This document shows, one piece after another, positions 17,157-25,929 of a DNA stretch of 64,000 nucleotides. Where the stretch lies: NCBI RefSeq assembly GCF_042678305.1, contig NZ_JBHUDT010000006.1; one strand, given 5' to 3'. The stretch's first letter is position 1, and every line of letters starts with the position of its first letter. Both the position numbers and the translations under genes were made by a program. The notes below the pieces were generated by a model. The model searched no databases and was not told the DNA's origin. It saw nothing but the letters and a program-made list of their open reading frames with translations. Source of the stretch: Gelatiniphilus marinus (GTDB lineage: Bacteria > Bacteroidota > Bacteroidia > Flavobacteriales > Flavobacteriaceae).

Positions 17157-17864
17157 TTAAATATTCACTTCTGTTCCTATTTTCTCGCCGGTAACAACCT
17201 TCATTAAATTTCCTCTGGTATTCATATCGAAAACTATTATTGGCAGTTTGTTTTCTTGGCTTAATGTAAAAGCGGTAGTGTCCATAACTTTCAGTCCTTT
17301 TCTTAAAACATCATCAAATGTAATATTATCAAACTTTATAGCCGATGTGTCTTTCTCAGGGTCGGTGTTATAAATGCCATCAACTCTTGTGCCTTTTAAA
17401 ATCACGTCGGCCTCAACCTCAATAGCTCTTAAAACTGCAGCAGAATCGGTTGTAAAATATGGGTTTCCTGTGCCGCCGCCAAAAATAACTACGCGCCCTT
17501 TTTTAAGATGGCTCATGGCTTTTCTACGTATAAACGGTTCTGCAACTTCGTTTATTTTTATAGCGGTTTGCAAGCGTGTTTTTACACCAGCATCTTCTAA
17601 AGCGTTTTGTAACGCTAAACCATTTATTACTGTTGCGAGCATGCCCATGTGGTCGCCCTGTACTCTGTCCATACCATTTACCGCACCTGCTACACCTCTA
17701 AAAATATTACCGCCGCCAATAACAATGGCCACTTCAATGCCTTTTTCTGTAACGGCTTTAATATCTTGGGCATATTCTGCTAATCGTTCTGGATCTATAC
17801 CGTATTGCCGGTCGCCCATTAAGGCTTCGCCAGATAGTTTGAGGAGTATTCTTTTGTATTTCAC
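17157..17864 (-). CDS. pyrH: uridylate kinase
   Basis: 235 residues with the amino-acid-kinase fold. It has LLKLSGEALMG at the N-terminus, VIGGGNIFRG, DHMGMLATVIN and GGGTGNPYFTTD. It phosphorylates UMP to UDP for pyrimidine nucleotide synthesis and forms hexamers. Gene order pyrH-frr is conserved. Confidence 0.96.
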   Translation of the reverse strand: MKYKRILLKLSGEALMGDRQYGIDPERLAEYAQDIKAVTEKGIEVAIVIGGGNIFRGVAGAVNGMDRVQGDHMGMLATVINGLALQNALEDAGVKTRLQTAIKINEVAEPFIRRKAMSHLKKGRVVIFGGGTGNPYFTTDSAAVLRAIEVEADVILKGTRVDGIYNTDPEKDTSAIKFDNITFDDVLRKGLKVMDTTAFTLSQENKLPIIVFDMNTRGNLMKVVTGEKIGTEVNI

Positions 17865-17975
17865 TTGTCGTTTTTATTTGATAAGATTTCCGCGTAAGCG
17901 AAAACTAAAGTTTAGCAAAACTAAACAAAATTTAGGATTTAATGAATTTTAAATAAAATACTAAATTTTGAAATG

Positions 17976-17983
17976 CAAATATA
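17976..17983 (-). promoter_or_regulatory. probable pyrH promoter -7 element
   Basis: TATATTTG on the minus strand about 110 bp upstream of pyrH, matching TAnnTTTG. It lies in the divergent gap between pyrH and the serine protease gene. Confidence 0.4.
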
Positions 17984-18021
17984 ATTTCGTTTTTTTATAA
18001 TTGATTAACCTCCGTTGAAAT

Positions 18022-19422
18022 ATGAAAGTAAAATTTTTAGTTATATGCGCTTGTGCCTTAGTTTTAACATCTTGTAAACAAAAAGAATTAGACACAAAGC
18101 TTATAGCGTCTAAATATTATAAAGGTGTTGTAAAAGTTTTGCTTTTTGATTCTGAGCTAGAAAAAGCAAAACCTGGTAAAGGTTATCTAGGTAGGGGCTC
18201 TGGTTTTATTGTTACAGATGATGGCTATATATTTACCAACAGGCATGTAGTGGAAAAATGCGTTAAGGGTTATATTGATTATGATTATTATAATTCTAAC
18301 AAGAAAAAATCGTCTAAAGTAGCTCTATATTCTGATGCCATTGTAAATAATAAAAATTTAATTAAAGCTTACAGGGTAGGCTACACCACACCAATAATTC
18401 AGGTTTTTAATAGTAATAACGAAACAGACTACACCTTGTATAGGGCAGAAGTTATAGCTATTGGAGAAGGTGCTTATGATGGGGCGTTACTTAAAATAGT
18501 AAGTGATTTTGACGGTAAGCCCATAAAAGAAAAATTTACAACCGTACCCATTGGTAATTCTGATAATGTGTCGCAAGGCGAACAATTGTGCGTTTTTGGT
18601 TTTCCGCAGCAAATTAAAGGATCGGCAAGTGTTATGTTTAAAGACATGAGTACCTTAAGCATTGGTATTATGAGCGGTTTGGATTATAATTTTAACGCAG
18701 ACTATGGGTATTTGAAAACCGATGCCGAAATACACCCAGGTAATAGTGGCGGCCCTGTATTTAATGAAGAAAACAAGGTAATTGGCATAGCAACGGCCTA
18801 TGGAAAAGCCACTGGCATTGGTTTGGTAGGAGGCATAAACGGTATGTATTATATTTCTGCAATTGATAGTAAAGCGCACTCTAAACTTATAGAAAAAGGG
18901 CTTACCCTACCCAAAAGGTCGGCATCAATAAACACAACCCGCGGCACTAAGCAACCCATTAAAACCGTGGCTCAGATTAATGCCTTGGTTGAGGCCAGAA
19001 AACCCAAAAAGATAACCTATAAGATTCCAACAAAAAAAAACAATGTAGATTATTATAAAAATTCCAAGGTCTTTTTTGCAAACGTTTCAACAAAACAGAA
19101 TAACAATAAAAAGCCTAGTGTGTCTCAAAGGCATACCAAGTTTTCTATGGATCCGAAAAACAAAGGCGGAAAAATATGGGTTTATATAGATAATTATATT
19201 ACACCATTAAATACAGACCAAATTAAAGTGTATATTGATAAAATGTCTGCTAACGGAACTTACAAAAAATATAAAAATCTAGTTTACAATGTATCGAAAA
19301 CCTCATATTACACCTATTTTTCTTATGATTTTTATGAAGCTGGAAAATATAAAATTTATGCCTATTCAAAAGAAAACAAATATATAAACAGTAATGTTGT
19401 TGAGCTCTATTTTAAAAAATAA
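18022..19422 (+). CDS. lipoprotein trypsin-like serine protease
   Basis: 466 residues. Lipoprotein signal peptide with lipobox Cys18 (LVLTSC). The catalytic triad of a DegP/S1-type protease is visible: His75 (FTNRHVV), Asp153 (AYDGALLK) and Ser242 (PGNSGGPV). It has no PDZ domain; instead a basic linker (about 300-370) leads to a C-terminal domain of about 90 residues resembling a beta-sandwich (KIWVYIDNYITPLNTDQIKV). It is probably anchored to the outer or inner membrane and faces the periplasm or surface. A strong terminator follows. Confidence 0.82.
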   Translation: MKVKFLVICACALVLTSCKQKELDTKLIASKYYKGVVKVLLFDSELEKAKPGKGYLGRGSGFIVTDDGYIFTNRHVVEKCVKGYIDYDYYNSNKKKSSKVALYSDAIVNNKNLIKAYRVGYTTPIIQVFNSNNETDYTLYRAEVIAIGEGAYDGALLKIVSDFDGKPIKEKFTTVPIGNSDNVSQGEQLCVFGFPQQIKGSASVMFKDMSTLSIGIMSGLDYNFNADYGYLKTDAEIHPGNSGGPVFNEENKVIGIATAYGKATGIGLVGGINGMYYISAIDSKAHSKLIEKGLTLPKRSASINTTRGTKQPIKTVAQINALVEARKPKKITYKIPTKKNNVDYYKNSKVFFANVSTKQNNNKKPSVSQRHTKFSMDPKNKGGKIWVYIDNYITPLNTDQIKVYIDKMSANGTYKKYKNLVYNVSKTSYYTYFSYDFYEAGKYKIYAYSKENKYINSNVVELYFKK

Positions 19423-19438
19423 ATTGAAATGAATAATA

Positions 19439-19471
19439 AGAGGTTGTCTAAAAAAGGCAGTCTCTTTTTTT
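19439..19471 (+). terminator. terminator after the lipoprotein protease gene
   Basis: AGAGGTTGTC / GGCAGTCTCT stem (10 bp including G-U pairs), loop of 7, followed by a T run. Confidence 0.65.
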
Positions 19472-19581
19472 ATGATTTAGATTTATAAAAAAGTGTTTCT
19501 TTTTGTATCTTAAAAGTATGAAAAGCAATGTCATTCATAGCCATAGCGAAGAATCTCAATTTATTTTAATACTTTCATTCT

Positions 19582-19927
19582 ATGAAAACAAAAGGCAGCC
19601 ATAATTATTACGTTTATATCCCACCTAACCAACAAAAACAAAACGGTTTTATATACAGGTGTAACTAACAATTTGAAAGACCGATTGTATTTTCATAAAA
19701 ACCCATTACCGTTTTCAAAAACGTTTACTGCTAAATATAAATGTTTTTATTTGTTGAATTACGAACATTTTTTAGAAATTGAAGATGCTATAGCAAGGGA
19801 GAAACAAATAAAAGGGAAAAGTAGGTTAAAGAAAGAGAAGGTAATTTCAAAGGTTAATCCTGAATGGCTTTTTTTGAATGATAGTATTTGTTTTATAGAT
19901 TCTTCGGTCGTTCCTTCCTCTGAATGA
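19582..19927 (+). pseudogene. frameshifted GIY-YIG endonuclease domain protein
   Basis: ATG at 19582 gives MKTKGSHNYYVYI, the usual start of small UvrC-type GIY-YIG proteins, but the frame then runs into a stop at 19666. The rest of the family sequence (TNKNKTVLYTGVTNNLKDR, then IAREKQIKGKSRLKKEKVI) continues in another frame from about base 19625 to 19927. Removing four bases near 19620 (CCAC) would restore VYILTNKNK. So the gene is intact except for a small indel and is probably inactive. It sits among dispersed repeats. Confidence 0.75.
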
Positions 19928-19988
19928 TAAAGTGTGCCTATTTCTGTATGATAAAATAACTTTCCAATCGTTAAACGAAACGCAAAAT

Positions 19989-20090
19989 GTCATTCAGAGC
20001 ATTCCGATAATTATCGGAGTCGAAGAATCTATAATTGAAGTGAGGAATGGAGCGTTCTAGATTCTTCAGTCGTTCCTCCTTCTGAGTGAC
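19989..20090. repeat. dispersed imperfect inverted repeat (hairpin)
   Basis: Outer arms GTCATTCAGA / TCTGAGTGAC and inner arms GAAGAATCTA (20022-20031) / TAGATTCTTC (20058-20067). It contains the smaller palindrome TCCGATAATTATCGGA. Partial relatives lie at about 19530-19555 and 19897-19925. It resembles the short intergenic hairpin repeats common in Flavobacteriaceae. Confidence 0.6.
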
Positions 20091-20100
20091 AAACGAGCGA

Positions 20101-20139
20101 AAAAAAAACCACTACAATCATAGAGAAAATAGTGGTTTT
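20101..20139 (-). terminator. terminator of the rplM-rpsI-rpsB-tsf cluster
   Basis: AAAACCACTA / TAGTGGTTTT 10-bp perfect stem, followed on the minus strand by a further T run. It lies about 40 bp past the tsf stop. Confidence 0.75.
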
Positions 20140-20180
20140 CAATTTTATATCGAGGTTCCTGGTTTTCGCAGGAATTAGAA

Positions 20181-21155
20181 TTACCCTAAAGCAACACGTT
20201 TAAATCCAGCAATTTCAACATCGCCAAAAGAAGAAACGTATTCTGCAACGGTTTTCTTTTCGTCTTTAATAAACTTTTGATCTAGTAAGCATTGTTCTTG
20301 ATCTAAAGTGGTGTTATCAGAAATAAAACGCTCCATTTTACCAGGTAAAATTCTGTCCCAGATTTGTTCGGGTTTGCCTTCTGCCTTTAGTTCTGCTTTT
20401 GCTGCTTCTTCAGCTTCAGCTAAAACTTCGGGTGTTAATTGTGCCATTGAGATGTATTTTGGTACATTTTTTAAGGTTTTACCTAAACGCCCTAATTCAA
20501 TATTGTCTTTTTCAATAACAGCAATTCTAGCTTCAGTTTCTGATGCAATAAATGCGGGGTCAAAATCTTTATAAGATAATGTGGTGGCACCCATAGATGC
20601 TACTTGCATGGCAATATCTTTAGCTAATACGTCTGCGTTTTCAACTTTAGTAGTTAAACCAACCAAAGCCCCAATTTTATTGATGTGTACGTAAGTACCA
20701 ACATAGGCAGCTTCTAATTTTTCAAAAGCTTTAATATCTAGTTTTTCACCAATAACACCAGTTTGCTCAACTAATTTATCGGCAACCGTCATACCATCAA
20801 AATCGGCTGCTAAGAAAGATTCTTTGGAGTCGTGATTTAAAGCAATATCGGCCAATTGGTTTGCCAGTGCTAAAAAGTTTTCGTTTTTACCAACAAAATC
20901 AGTTTCGCATCCTAAAACAATGGCAACGCCTTGTGTGTGGTCTGCGTTTATTTTAGAAACGGCAGCACCTTCAGAAGAGTCTCTATCAGCTCTTTTCTCA
21001 GCTACTTTTTGCCCTTTTTTGCGAAGCACTTCAATGGCTTTGTCAAAATCGCCTTCGGCTTCAACTAAAGCTTTTTTGCAGTCCATCATGCCTGCGCCAG
21101 TTGCTTGTCTTAATTTGTTTACTTCTTGTGCTGTTATTTTTACTGTGGTACTCAT
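20181..21155 (-). CDS. tsf: elongation factor Ts
   Basis: 324 residues. An N-terminal UBA-like domain (EVNKLRQATGAGMMDCKKAL), the TDFV nucleotide-exchange motif (GCETDFVGKNENF) and a duplicated core domain follow. It catalyses GDP release from EF-Tu. It follows rpsB, the near-universal order. Confidence 0.96.
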   Translation of the reverse strand: MSTTVKITAQEVNKLRQATGAGMMDCKKALVEAEGDFDKAIEVLRKKGQKVAEKRADRDSSEGAAVSKINADHTQGVAIVLGCETDFVGKNENFLALANQLADIALNHDSKESFLAADFDGMTVADKLVEQTGVIGEKLDIKAFEKLEAAYVGTYVHINKIGALVGLTTKVENADVLAKDIAMQVASMGATTLSYKDFDPAFIASETEARIAVIEKDNIELGRLGKTLKNVPKYISMAQLTPEVLAEAEEAAKAELKAEGKPEQIWDRILPGKMERFISDNTTLDQEQCLLDQKFIKDEKKTVAEYVSSFGDVEIAGFKRVALG

Positions 21156-21240
21156 AGTTATTATAATTTAAAAAAGCCGTTCAATATGTTTTCTGTGGAG
21201 AAAAAAATTAAACGACTTAATTATGTTTTATTAATGTTGT

Positions 21241-22023
21241 TTATTCTTCTTCTTCGGCTGTAGCCTTTTTAGCTGGAGCAGCTTTAGCCTTAGCTTTAGG
21301 AGTGTCTTCTTTAGTTGAAGCCGCGGCTTCTTTTTCAGCTTTACGTTCGGCTAAACCACCTGCAATTGCAGAAGCCACATGAGAAAGCACTTTATATATC
21401 GATTTAGAAGCGTCATCATTTGCTGGTATTACATAATCAACTTGACGTGGATCAGAATTGGTGTCAACCATTGCAAAAATTGGAATGTTTAATTTTTGAG
21501 CTTCTTTAATCGCGATGTGCTCACGTTTAATATCTACAACAAATAAAGCTCCTGGTAAACGTGTCATGTCGCTAATAGATCCTAGGTTTTTTTCTAACTT
21601 AGCTCTTAAACGATCTACTTGTAAACGTTCTTTTTTAGATAATGTTAAGAAGGTGCCGTCTTTCTTCATTCTATCAATAGAGGCCATTTTTTTAACGGCT
21701 TTTCTAATGGTAACAAAGTTGGTTAACATACCACCTGGCCATCTTTCAGTGATGTAGGGCATGTTGATTTCGCTGGCTTTTTCAGCTACAATATCTTTAG
21801 CTTGTTTTTTTGTTGCAACGAATAAAATCTTACGGCCTGAGTTTGCAATTTTAGCTAATGCTGCACCTGCTTCGTCAATTTTAGCCGCTGTTTTATAAAG
21901 GTTTATAATATGGATGCCGTTGCGCTCCATATATACGTAAGGCGCCATGTTTGGATCCCACTTACGTGTAAGGTGACCGAAGTGTACACCTGCTTCAAGT
22001 AATTCTTTTACTTCTACTGCCAT
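21241..22023 (-). CDS. rpsB: 30S ribosomal protein S2
   Basis: 260 residues from MAVEVKELLEAGVHFGH. The open frame extends 11 codons upstream (from 22056), but the family begins at this Met. It has a typical GGMLTNF segment and an Ala/Lys-rich C-terminal tail (AKAKAAPAKKATAEEEE) common in Bacteroidota. It is part of the ribosomal cluster with tsf. Confidence 0.95.
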   Translation of the reverse strand: MAVEVKELLEAGVHFGHLTRKWDPNMAPYVYMERNGIHIINLYKTAAKIDEAGAALAKIANSGRKILFVATKKQAKDIVAEKASEINMPYITERWPGGMLTNFVTIRKAVKKMASIDRMKKDGTFLTLSKKERLQVDRLRAKLEKNLGSISDMTRLPGALFVVDIKREHIAIKEAQKLNIPIFAMVDTNSDPRQVDYVIPANDDASKSIYKVLSHVASAIAGGLAERKAEKEAAASTKEDTPKAKAKAAPAKKATAEEEE

Positions 22024-22159
22024 TTTGTAATAGTTTACGTTCTGTTGAATTAGCAATGTTCCATTTGGCTTTTAGCTTTTAGCTGCTGGCTTTTGGCTTC
22101 ATTTAGATGCTAAACTAAATCCTGTTTTTTACAACTAGGACAACAATAACTGTTTTTTT

Positions 22160-22180
22160 ATACTGAACTTGTTTCAGTAT
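22160..22180. repeat. short hairpin repeat between rpsI and rpsB
   Basis: ATACTGAA / TTCAGTAT with a 5-nt loop. A related string (ATACTGAAACAAGTT) lies inside the asnS terminator at about 10960. It has a T-rich tail only on the plus strand, so it is not a good terminator for rpsI. Confidence 0.45.
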
Positions 22181-22252
22181 CTTTTTAATAATTTGTTTTG
22201 AATATGATTTGAGGAACTGATAAACAGATTCCCAACCAAGTTGCCAATAAAA

Positions 22253-22639
22253 TTAACGTTTCGAGAATTGGAATTTTTTACGCGCTTTCTTCTGTCCGAA
22301 TTTTTTACGCTCTACCATTCTTGGGTCTCTAGTTAACAAACCTTCTGGTTTTAAGATTAATCTGTTCTCTGCATCAAGTTCGCACATAGCGCGAGAGATT
22401 GCTAAACGAACAGCTTCTGCTTGCCCTGTAATACCTCCTCCAAATACATTTACTGTAATATCAAAGTTGGCGTCATTGTTAGTCATAACTAAAGGTTGTT
22501 TTACTTTGTACTGTAAAGTAGCGGTAGTAAAATAATTAGTTAAGTCTTTTTTATTGATTGTAATGTTACCTTTTCCTGGGGCAACATAGGCGCGCGCAAC
22601 AGCCGTTTTTCTACGGCCAATTTTGTGAATTACATCCAT
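22253..22639 (-). CDS. rpsI: 30S ribosomal protein S9
   Basis: 128 residues. IGRRKTAVARAYV at the start, GGGITGQAEAVRLAISRAM in the middle and the basic C-terminus ending KFQFSKR, which reaches the ribosomal P site. Its ATG overlaps the rplM stop (TAATG), so it is translationally coupled. Confidence 0.97.
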   Translation of the reverse strand: MDVIHKIGRRKTAVARAYVAPGKGNITINKKDLTNYFTTATLQYKVKQPLVMTNNDANFDITVNVFGGGITGQAEAVRLAISRAMCELDAENRLILKPEGLLTRDPRMVERKKFGQKKARKKFQFSKR

Positions 22640-23094
22640 TATTTGAATTCGTTTAAGTTAATTGCTTTTGGTTTTTGAGCTTCGTGTTTGTGCTCTGAAC
22701 CAACAACAACGGTTAGATTACGGAATAATGCTGCACCTAATTTGTTTTTAGGCAGCATCCCTTTTACTGATTTTTCTACTACTCTTGCAGGGTCTTTCCC
22801 GTACAGTTCGTTAGCAGTTAAACTTTTCTGACCTCCTGGGTAACCGGTGTGACGAACATAGGTTTTGTCGTTCCATTTGTTACCAGATAACGTGATTTTT
22901 TCAGCATTGATAACAATTACATTATCTCCGCAATCTACGTGAGGTGTGAAGTTTGGCTTGTGCTTACCTCTTAAAAGTTTTGCAACTTTAGATGATAAAC
23001 GACCAAGCGCCTGACCTTCAGCATCAACCAAAACCCACTCTTTGTTTACAGTAGCTTTGTTTGCTGAAATCGTTTTGTAGCTTAATGTGTCCAC
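22639..23094 (-). CDS. rplM: 50S ribosomal protein L13
   Basis: 151 residues with WVLVDAEGQALGRLSSKVA, KHKPNFTPHVDCGDNVIV and the YVRHTGYPGG motif of L13. It is the first gene of the rplM-rpsI pair and has a well-formed promoter 49 bp upstream. Confidence 0.97.
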   Translation of the reverse strand: MDTLSYKTISANKATVNKEWVLVDAEGQALGRLSSKVAKLLRGKHKPNFTPHVDCGDNVIVINAEKITLSGNKWNDKTYVRHTGYPGGQKSLTANELYGKDPARVVEKSVKGMLPKNKLGAALFRNLTVVVGSEHKHEAQKPKAINLNEFK

Positions 23095-23142
23095 ACTTTA
23101 AATTTTTTCTAATTAAACATTCCTCTCTTAAAAAAGAGTTTG

Positions 23143-23173
23143 CAAATTTACGATTATATATTTGATTACCAAA
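23143..23173 (-). promoter_or_regulatory. rplM promoter (TTTG-N19-TAAATTTG)
   Basis: On the minus strand a TTTG (-33; 23170-23173) is followed after exactly 19 bp by TAAATTTG (-7; 23143-23150), an exact fit to the Bacteroidota primary sigma consensus. Confidence 0.7.
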
Positions 23174-23308
23174 TAGTGAAGTGAGATTATTTTAGATTAA
23201 TAATTATGGGTTTGTACCGATTGGGATATGCAAACAAAAAGCCTAATTAGACCTCTTTTTTAATAAGATAGACCAAATAGGCTAAATATTGGTTTTATAT
23301 AATTTTCG

Positions 23309-24517
23309 CTAAGGTTTAGTTGGCTCTACAAATTTAAGATTTATGCCCACTGAAAACAAAAAATTTCTATCGGTAAAATAACTGGGTTGGGTGTAATTAT
23401 TACCGTATTCGTTTAGTAATTTACTGGTTACAAAATTAACCTCACTGTTAAATGGCAGTTTGCCATTGGTTAATCTGTTTAGTGGCAGTTTAGCTCCAAA
23501 GCCCCAAGTAAAGCCTTTTTTATTATCGGTAACCCATGTGCCGCCGCCAGATTTAGGGCCATTGGGTCGTTTTTCGTTATAATAACCCATTCTTATAGCT
23601 ATTAGATCCATAAACCAAGCTTCGGCACCAATACCAATAGCGGTGTTGTTTTTGTGGTCAGGATTTACAGAGTTTTTCTTTGATCCTTTCATTAAATCTT
23701 TATACTGTAAGTGCAACGATAAATCTACGGTGTTTGGTGCACCTTCAAAAAACCCTTTGTTTTGAGTAAAACCAACATTAAAAGGTAAGCTTGCATGGTA
23801 CGATGTGCCAAGGGTTAAATAGGTTGGTAAATCTCTGTAATGTAAAAAATTTTGATAGCGTTGTTCAATTTGGTTTTTCATTAGTAGGTTTACAAAACTG
23901 CCTGCAAATCTTATTTTTTGGTTGCTTACGTTTTCAGCTTTTATCCAATTCACTTCTTTGTCATATACAGCTCCAAAAGACAAAATAAATTCTGAATTTG
24001 TTACCGTATTATTAACAAATTTCTCGACCAAATAATTACCCGATAATCCTAAATTCAAGTTAGGAATAACCTCAAAAGCCCCTACCAAGGTATATGCCGA
24101 TTGACTTCTACGTTTTACGTTTTCACTAAACCCACCTATTATGGTGGTCCATGGCGAATTTTTTTCGTCGAACCAATTTAAGGTACTTGCGCCAACAATT
24201 AATTTTTCGTTAACACGATAGGAGACTCCAAGAAAAGGGTATTTGCCGCCTTTATAAACTTGGTTTCCGGATGCATAATTTATATGAACAGCAATTTTTT
24301 CGTCAGTTAGTCCAACGGTTGCTGGATTATAAAATGCATTTTCAATACCTTCTAAGGTAATGGTTGTTAAGCCCATGCCTGTAGCTCTGGTGCTTGAGGG
24401 TTGCCCGTTGAACACACCGCGATAATGGGTAGGTATGTAGTAAGAGGTTTGTGCACTAACTGTTTGGGTAAATACCGCAAAAAAAACGAGAGCACTGATT
24501 TTGATATTTTTTTTCAT
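23309..24517 (-). CDS. outer-membrane beta-barrel protein, PorV/FadL-like
   Basis: 402 residues with a signal peptide (cleavage near VSAQ, residue 22). The N-terminal GVFNGQPSSTRATGMGLTTI and ENAFYNPATVGLTD segments resemble the PorV/OmpP1-FadL group, where an NPA motif is conserved. The rest is strands ending with a C-terminal strand. Members act as outer-membrane channels or as partners of the type IX secretion machinery; no neighbouring secretion gene helps to decide here. Monocistronic by context. Confidence 0.65.
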   Translation of the reverse strand: MKKNIKISALVFFAVFTQTVSAQTSYYIPTHYRGVFNGQPSSTRATGMGLTTITLEGIENAFYNPATVGLTDEKIAVHINYASGNQVYKGGKYPFLGVSYRVNEKLIVGASTLNWFDEKNSPWTTIIGGFSENVKRRSQSAYTLVGAFEVIPNLNLGLSGNYLVEKFVNNTVTNSEFILSFGAVYDKEVNWIKAENVSNQKIRFAGSFVNLLMKNQIEQRYQNFLHYRDLPTYLTLGTSYHASLPFNVGFTQNKGFFEGAPNTVDLSLHLQYKDLMKGSKKNSVNPDHKNNTAIGIGAEAWFMDLIAIRMGYYNEKRPNGPKSGGGTWVTDNKKGFTWGFGAKLPLNRLTNGKLPFNSEVNFVTSKLLNEYGNNYTQPSYFTDRNFLFSVGINLKFVEPTKP

Positions 24518-24754
24518 AATTAATAACGATTGATTAGTTGTATGTACATCGTATTAAAAAAAAAATGTCATCATTAAATTAAAATGCCTGCAACCAATTA
24601 TCGTTAATTTCCAAATCGACATCAAACGCGACTTTTCATTTATAGGTGTTTTTCATTTCAGTGTTAAACTTTGTATATATTGAAATATTGATGTTTATCC
24701 TTAACATTACAAAAAAATAATGTATCTTTAAAGAGTAACCAACAAGAACTTCTT

Positions 24755-25927
24755 ATGAACCCAATACAAATTAAGAAGCCCCTCCATTGTTGCCTACAAT
24801 ATTTTATTATTATATATATTACTTTATTTTGTTCCTCTTTTGTATCTGCACAATTTAATATTGCTGGGATGCAAAATAATGGGCAAATGGTTAATGTAGC
24901 TAAATTGTCAATACACGAACCTAACAAGCCTCCTTATACACAAACCATTCAGTATAATCCAACTAAACAATATCAGTTTGGAACAACAATCACAACTTTT
25001 GGCACTGCTGTATCAACAATGTACAAAGGCCAAAGGCAAATAATTCACCCAAATTCATCCTTAAAATTAATCAAGGAAAAATATGGGATAAAGGCTCAAA
25101 CCGTTAAAGGAACAGTAGATCATATATTAAAGAATGTAAAACAAAATGTTGGGTTTTATAAAGCGGGCAATGGCTATACCTGGGGGCATGCAGATGGCAC
25201 TCAGTTTAGAGTTCAAGCTGCTGGACAAAGTAAGGCTGTAAATATTCAAACAGCAGAGGGTCGAGTTGTTATTATCGATCAAGTTCCTGTTATAATAAAC
25301 CAAAACGCAACAACAAACATAGGCGGAAAAAAAGTTGGATCTCAATTAAATACCACAGTTAGAACTACAAATACTGCTGGTGATTCTTACTCGACTCATC
25401 AAAAAAGGGATACAATTTTTTATAAAACTTACGAGCAAGCCATTGATGCTTTTAAGAAAGACACCTATAATAAAGAACAGAGCGGAAATGCCTACTTTGA
25501 AGAGCTGGCAGAAAACTATAGCCTAATAGGAGAGCTATATATGGAAATTGGCCAGTTTGAAAAAGCCATTATACCTTTAGGCAAAGCTGTTGAGTATATG
25601 GCAATGTCTGACCCTGAAGATATATACATACTCGATACGTCGCTGTATTTAAGTGAAGCCATGATAAGCACAAATATTACTGAGTACCAAAATATAGGGA
25701 ATACCTTAGCGATCGATATTATAAATATCCTTATTCCTGAGCTAAATGAATATATAAGCGAATATAAATATGCAATTCAATATAATGATGAGGATTGGGC
25801 ATGGGATATCTGCTACGATTTAGTTGATATTAATGAATATTTAGGTTGGGCTTATGAGCTGTTAAAGAATTTCAAAAAATCTGACTTTTATTACGATTGG
25901 GCAGACGAATACGATAGCAGGTTATAA
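24755..25927 (+). CDS. secreted FecR-like/TPR protein
   Basis: 390 residues. An uncleaved or signal-peptide helix spans about 12-31 (FIIIYITLFCSSFVSAQ), giving export to the periplasm. Residues about 115-185 (TVKGTV..FYKAGNGYTW..ADGTQFRVQ..EGRVVII) resemble a FecR-type beta domain. The C-terminal 160 residues are helical and include a TPR-like pair (LIGELYMEIGQFEKAIIPLG). It stops 2 bp before the CHASE2-TIR gene, so the two form an operon. FecR and CHASE2 domains are known to be paired elsewhere, which suggests a periplasmic sensing partner; function inferred. Confidence 0.6.
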   Translation: MNPIQIKKPLHCCLQYFIIIYITLFCSSFVSAQFNIAGMQNNGQMVNVAKLSIHEPNKPPYTQTIQYNPTKQYQFGTTITTFGTAVSTMYKGQRQIIHPNSSLKLIKEKYGIKAQTVKGTVDHILKNVKQNVGFYKAGNGYTWGHADGTQFRVQAAGQSKAVNIQTAEGRVVIIDQVPVIINQNATTNIGGKKVGSQLNTTVRTTNTAGDSYSTHQKRDTIFYKTYEQAIDAFKKDTYNKEQSGNAYFEELAENYSLIGELYMEIGQFEKAIIPLGKAVEYMAMSDPEDIYILDTSLYLSEAMISTNITEYQNIGNTLAIDIINILIPELNEYISEYKYAIQYNDEDWAWDICYDLVDINEYLGWAYELLKNFKKSDFYYDWADEYDSRL

Positions 25928-25929
25928 GT

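Noticed and set aside
17374..17952. 192-residue frame antisense to pyrH
   Set aside because: Composition-driven shadow of pyrH with no family features, and pyrH is certain.
22160..22180. Hairpin as terminator of rpsI
   Set aside because: The T-rich tail is on the plus strand, while rpsI is on the minus strand; treated as a short repeat.
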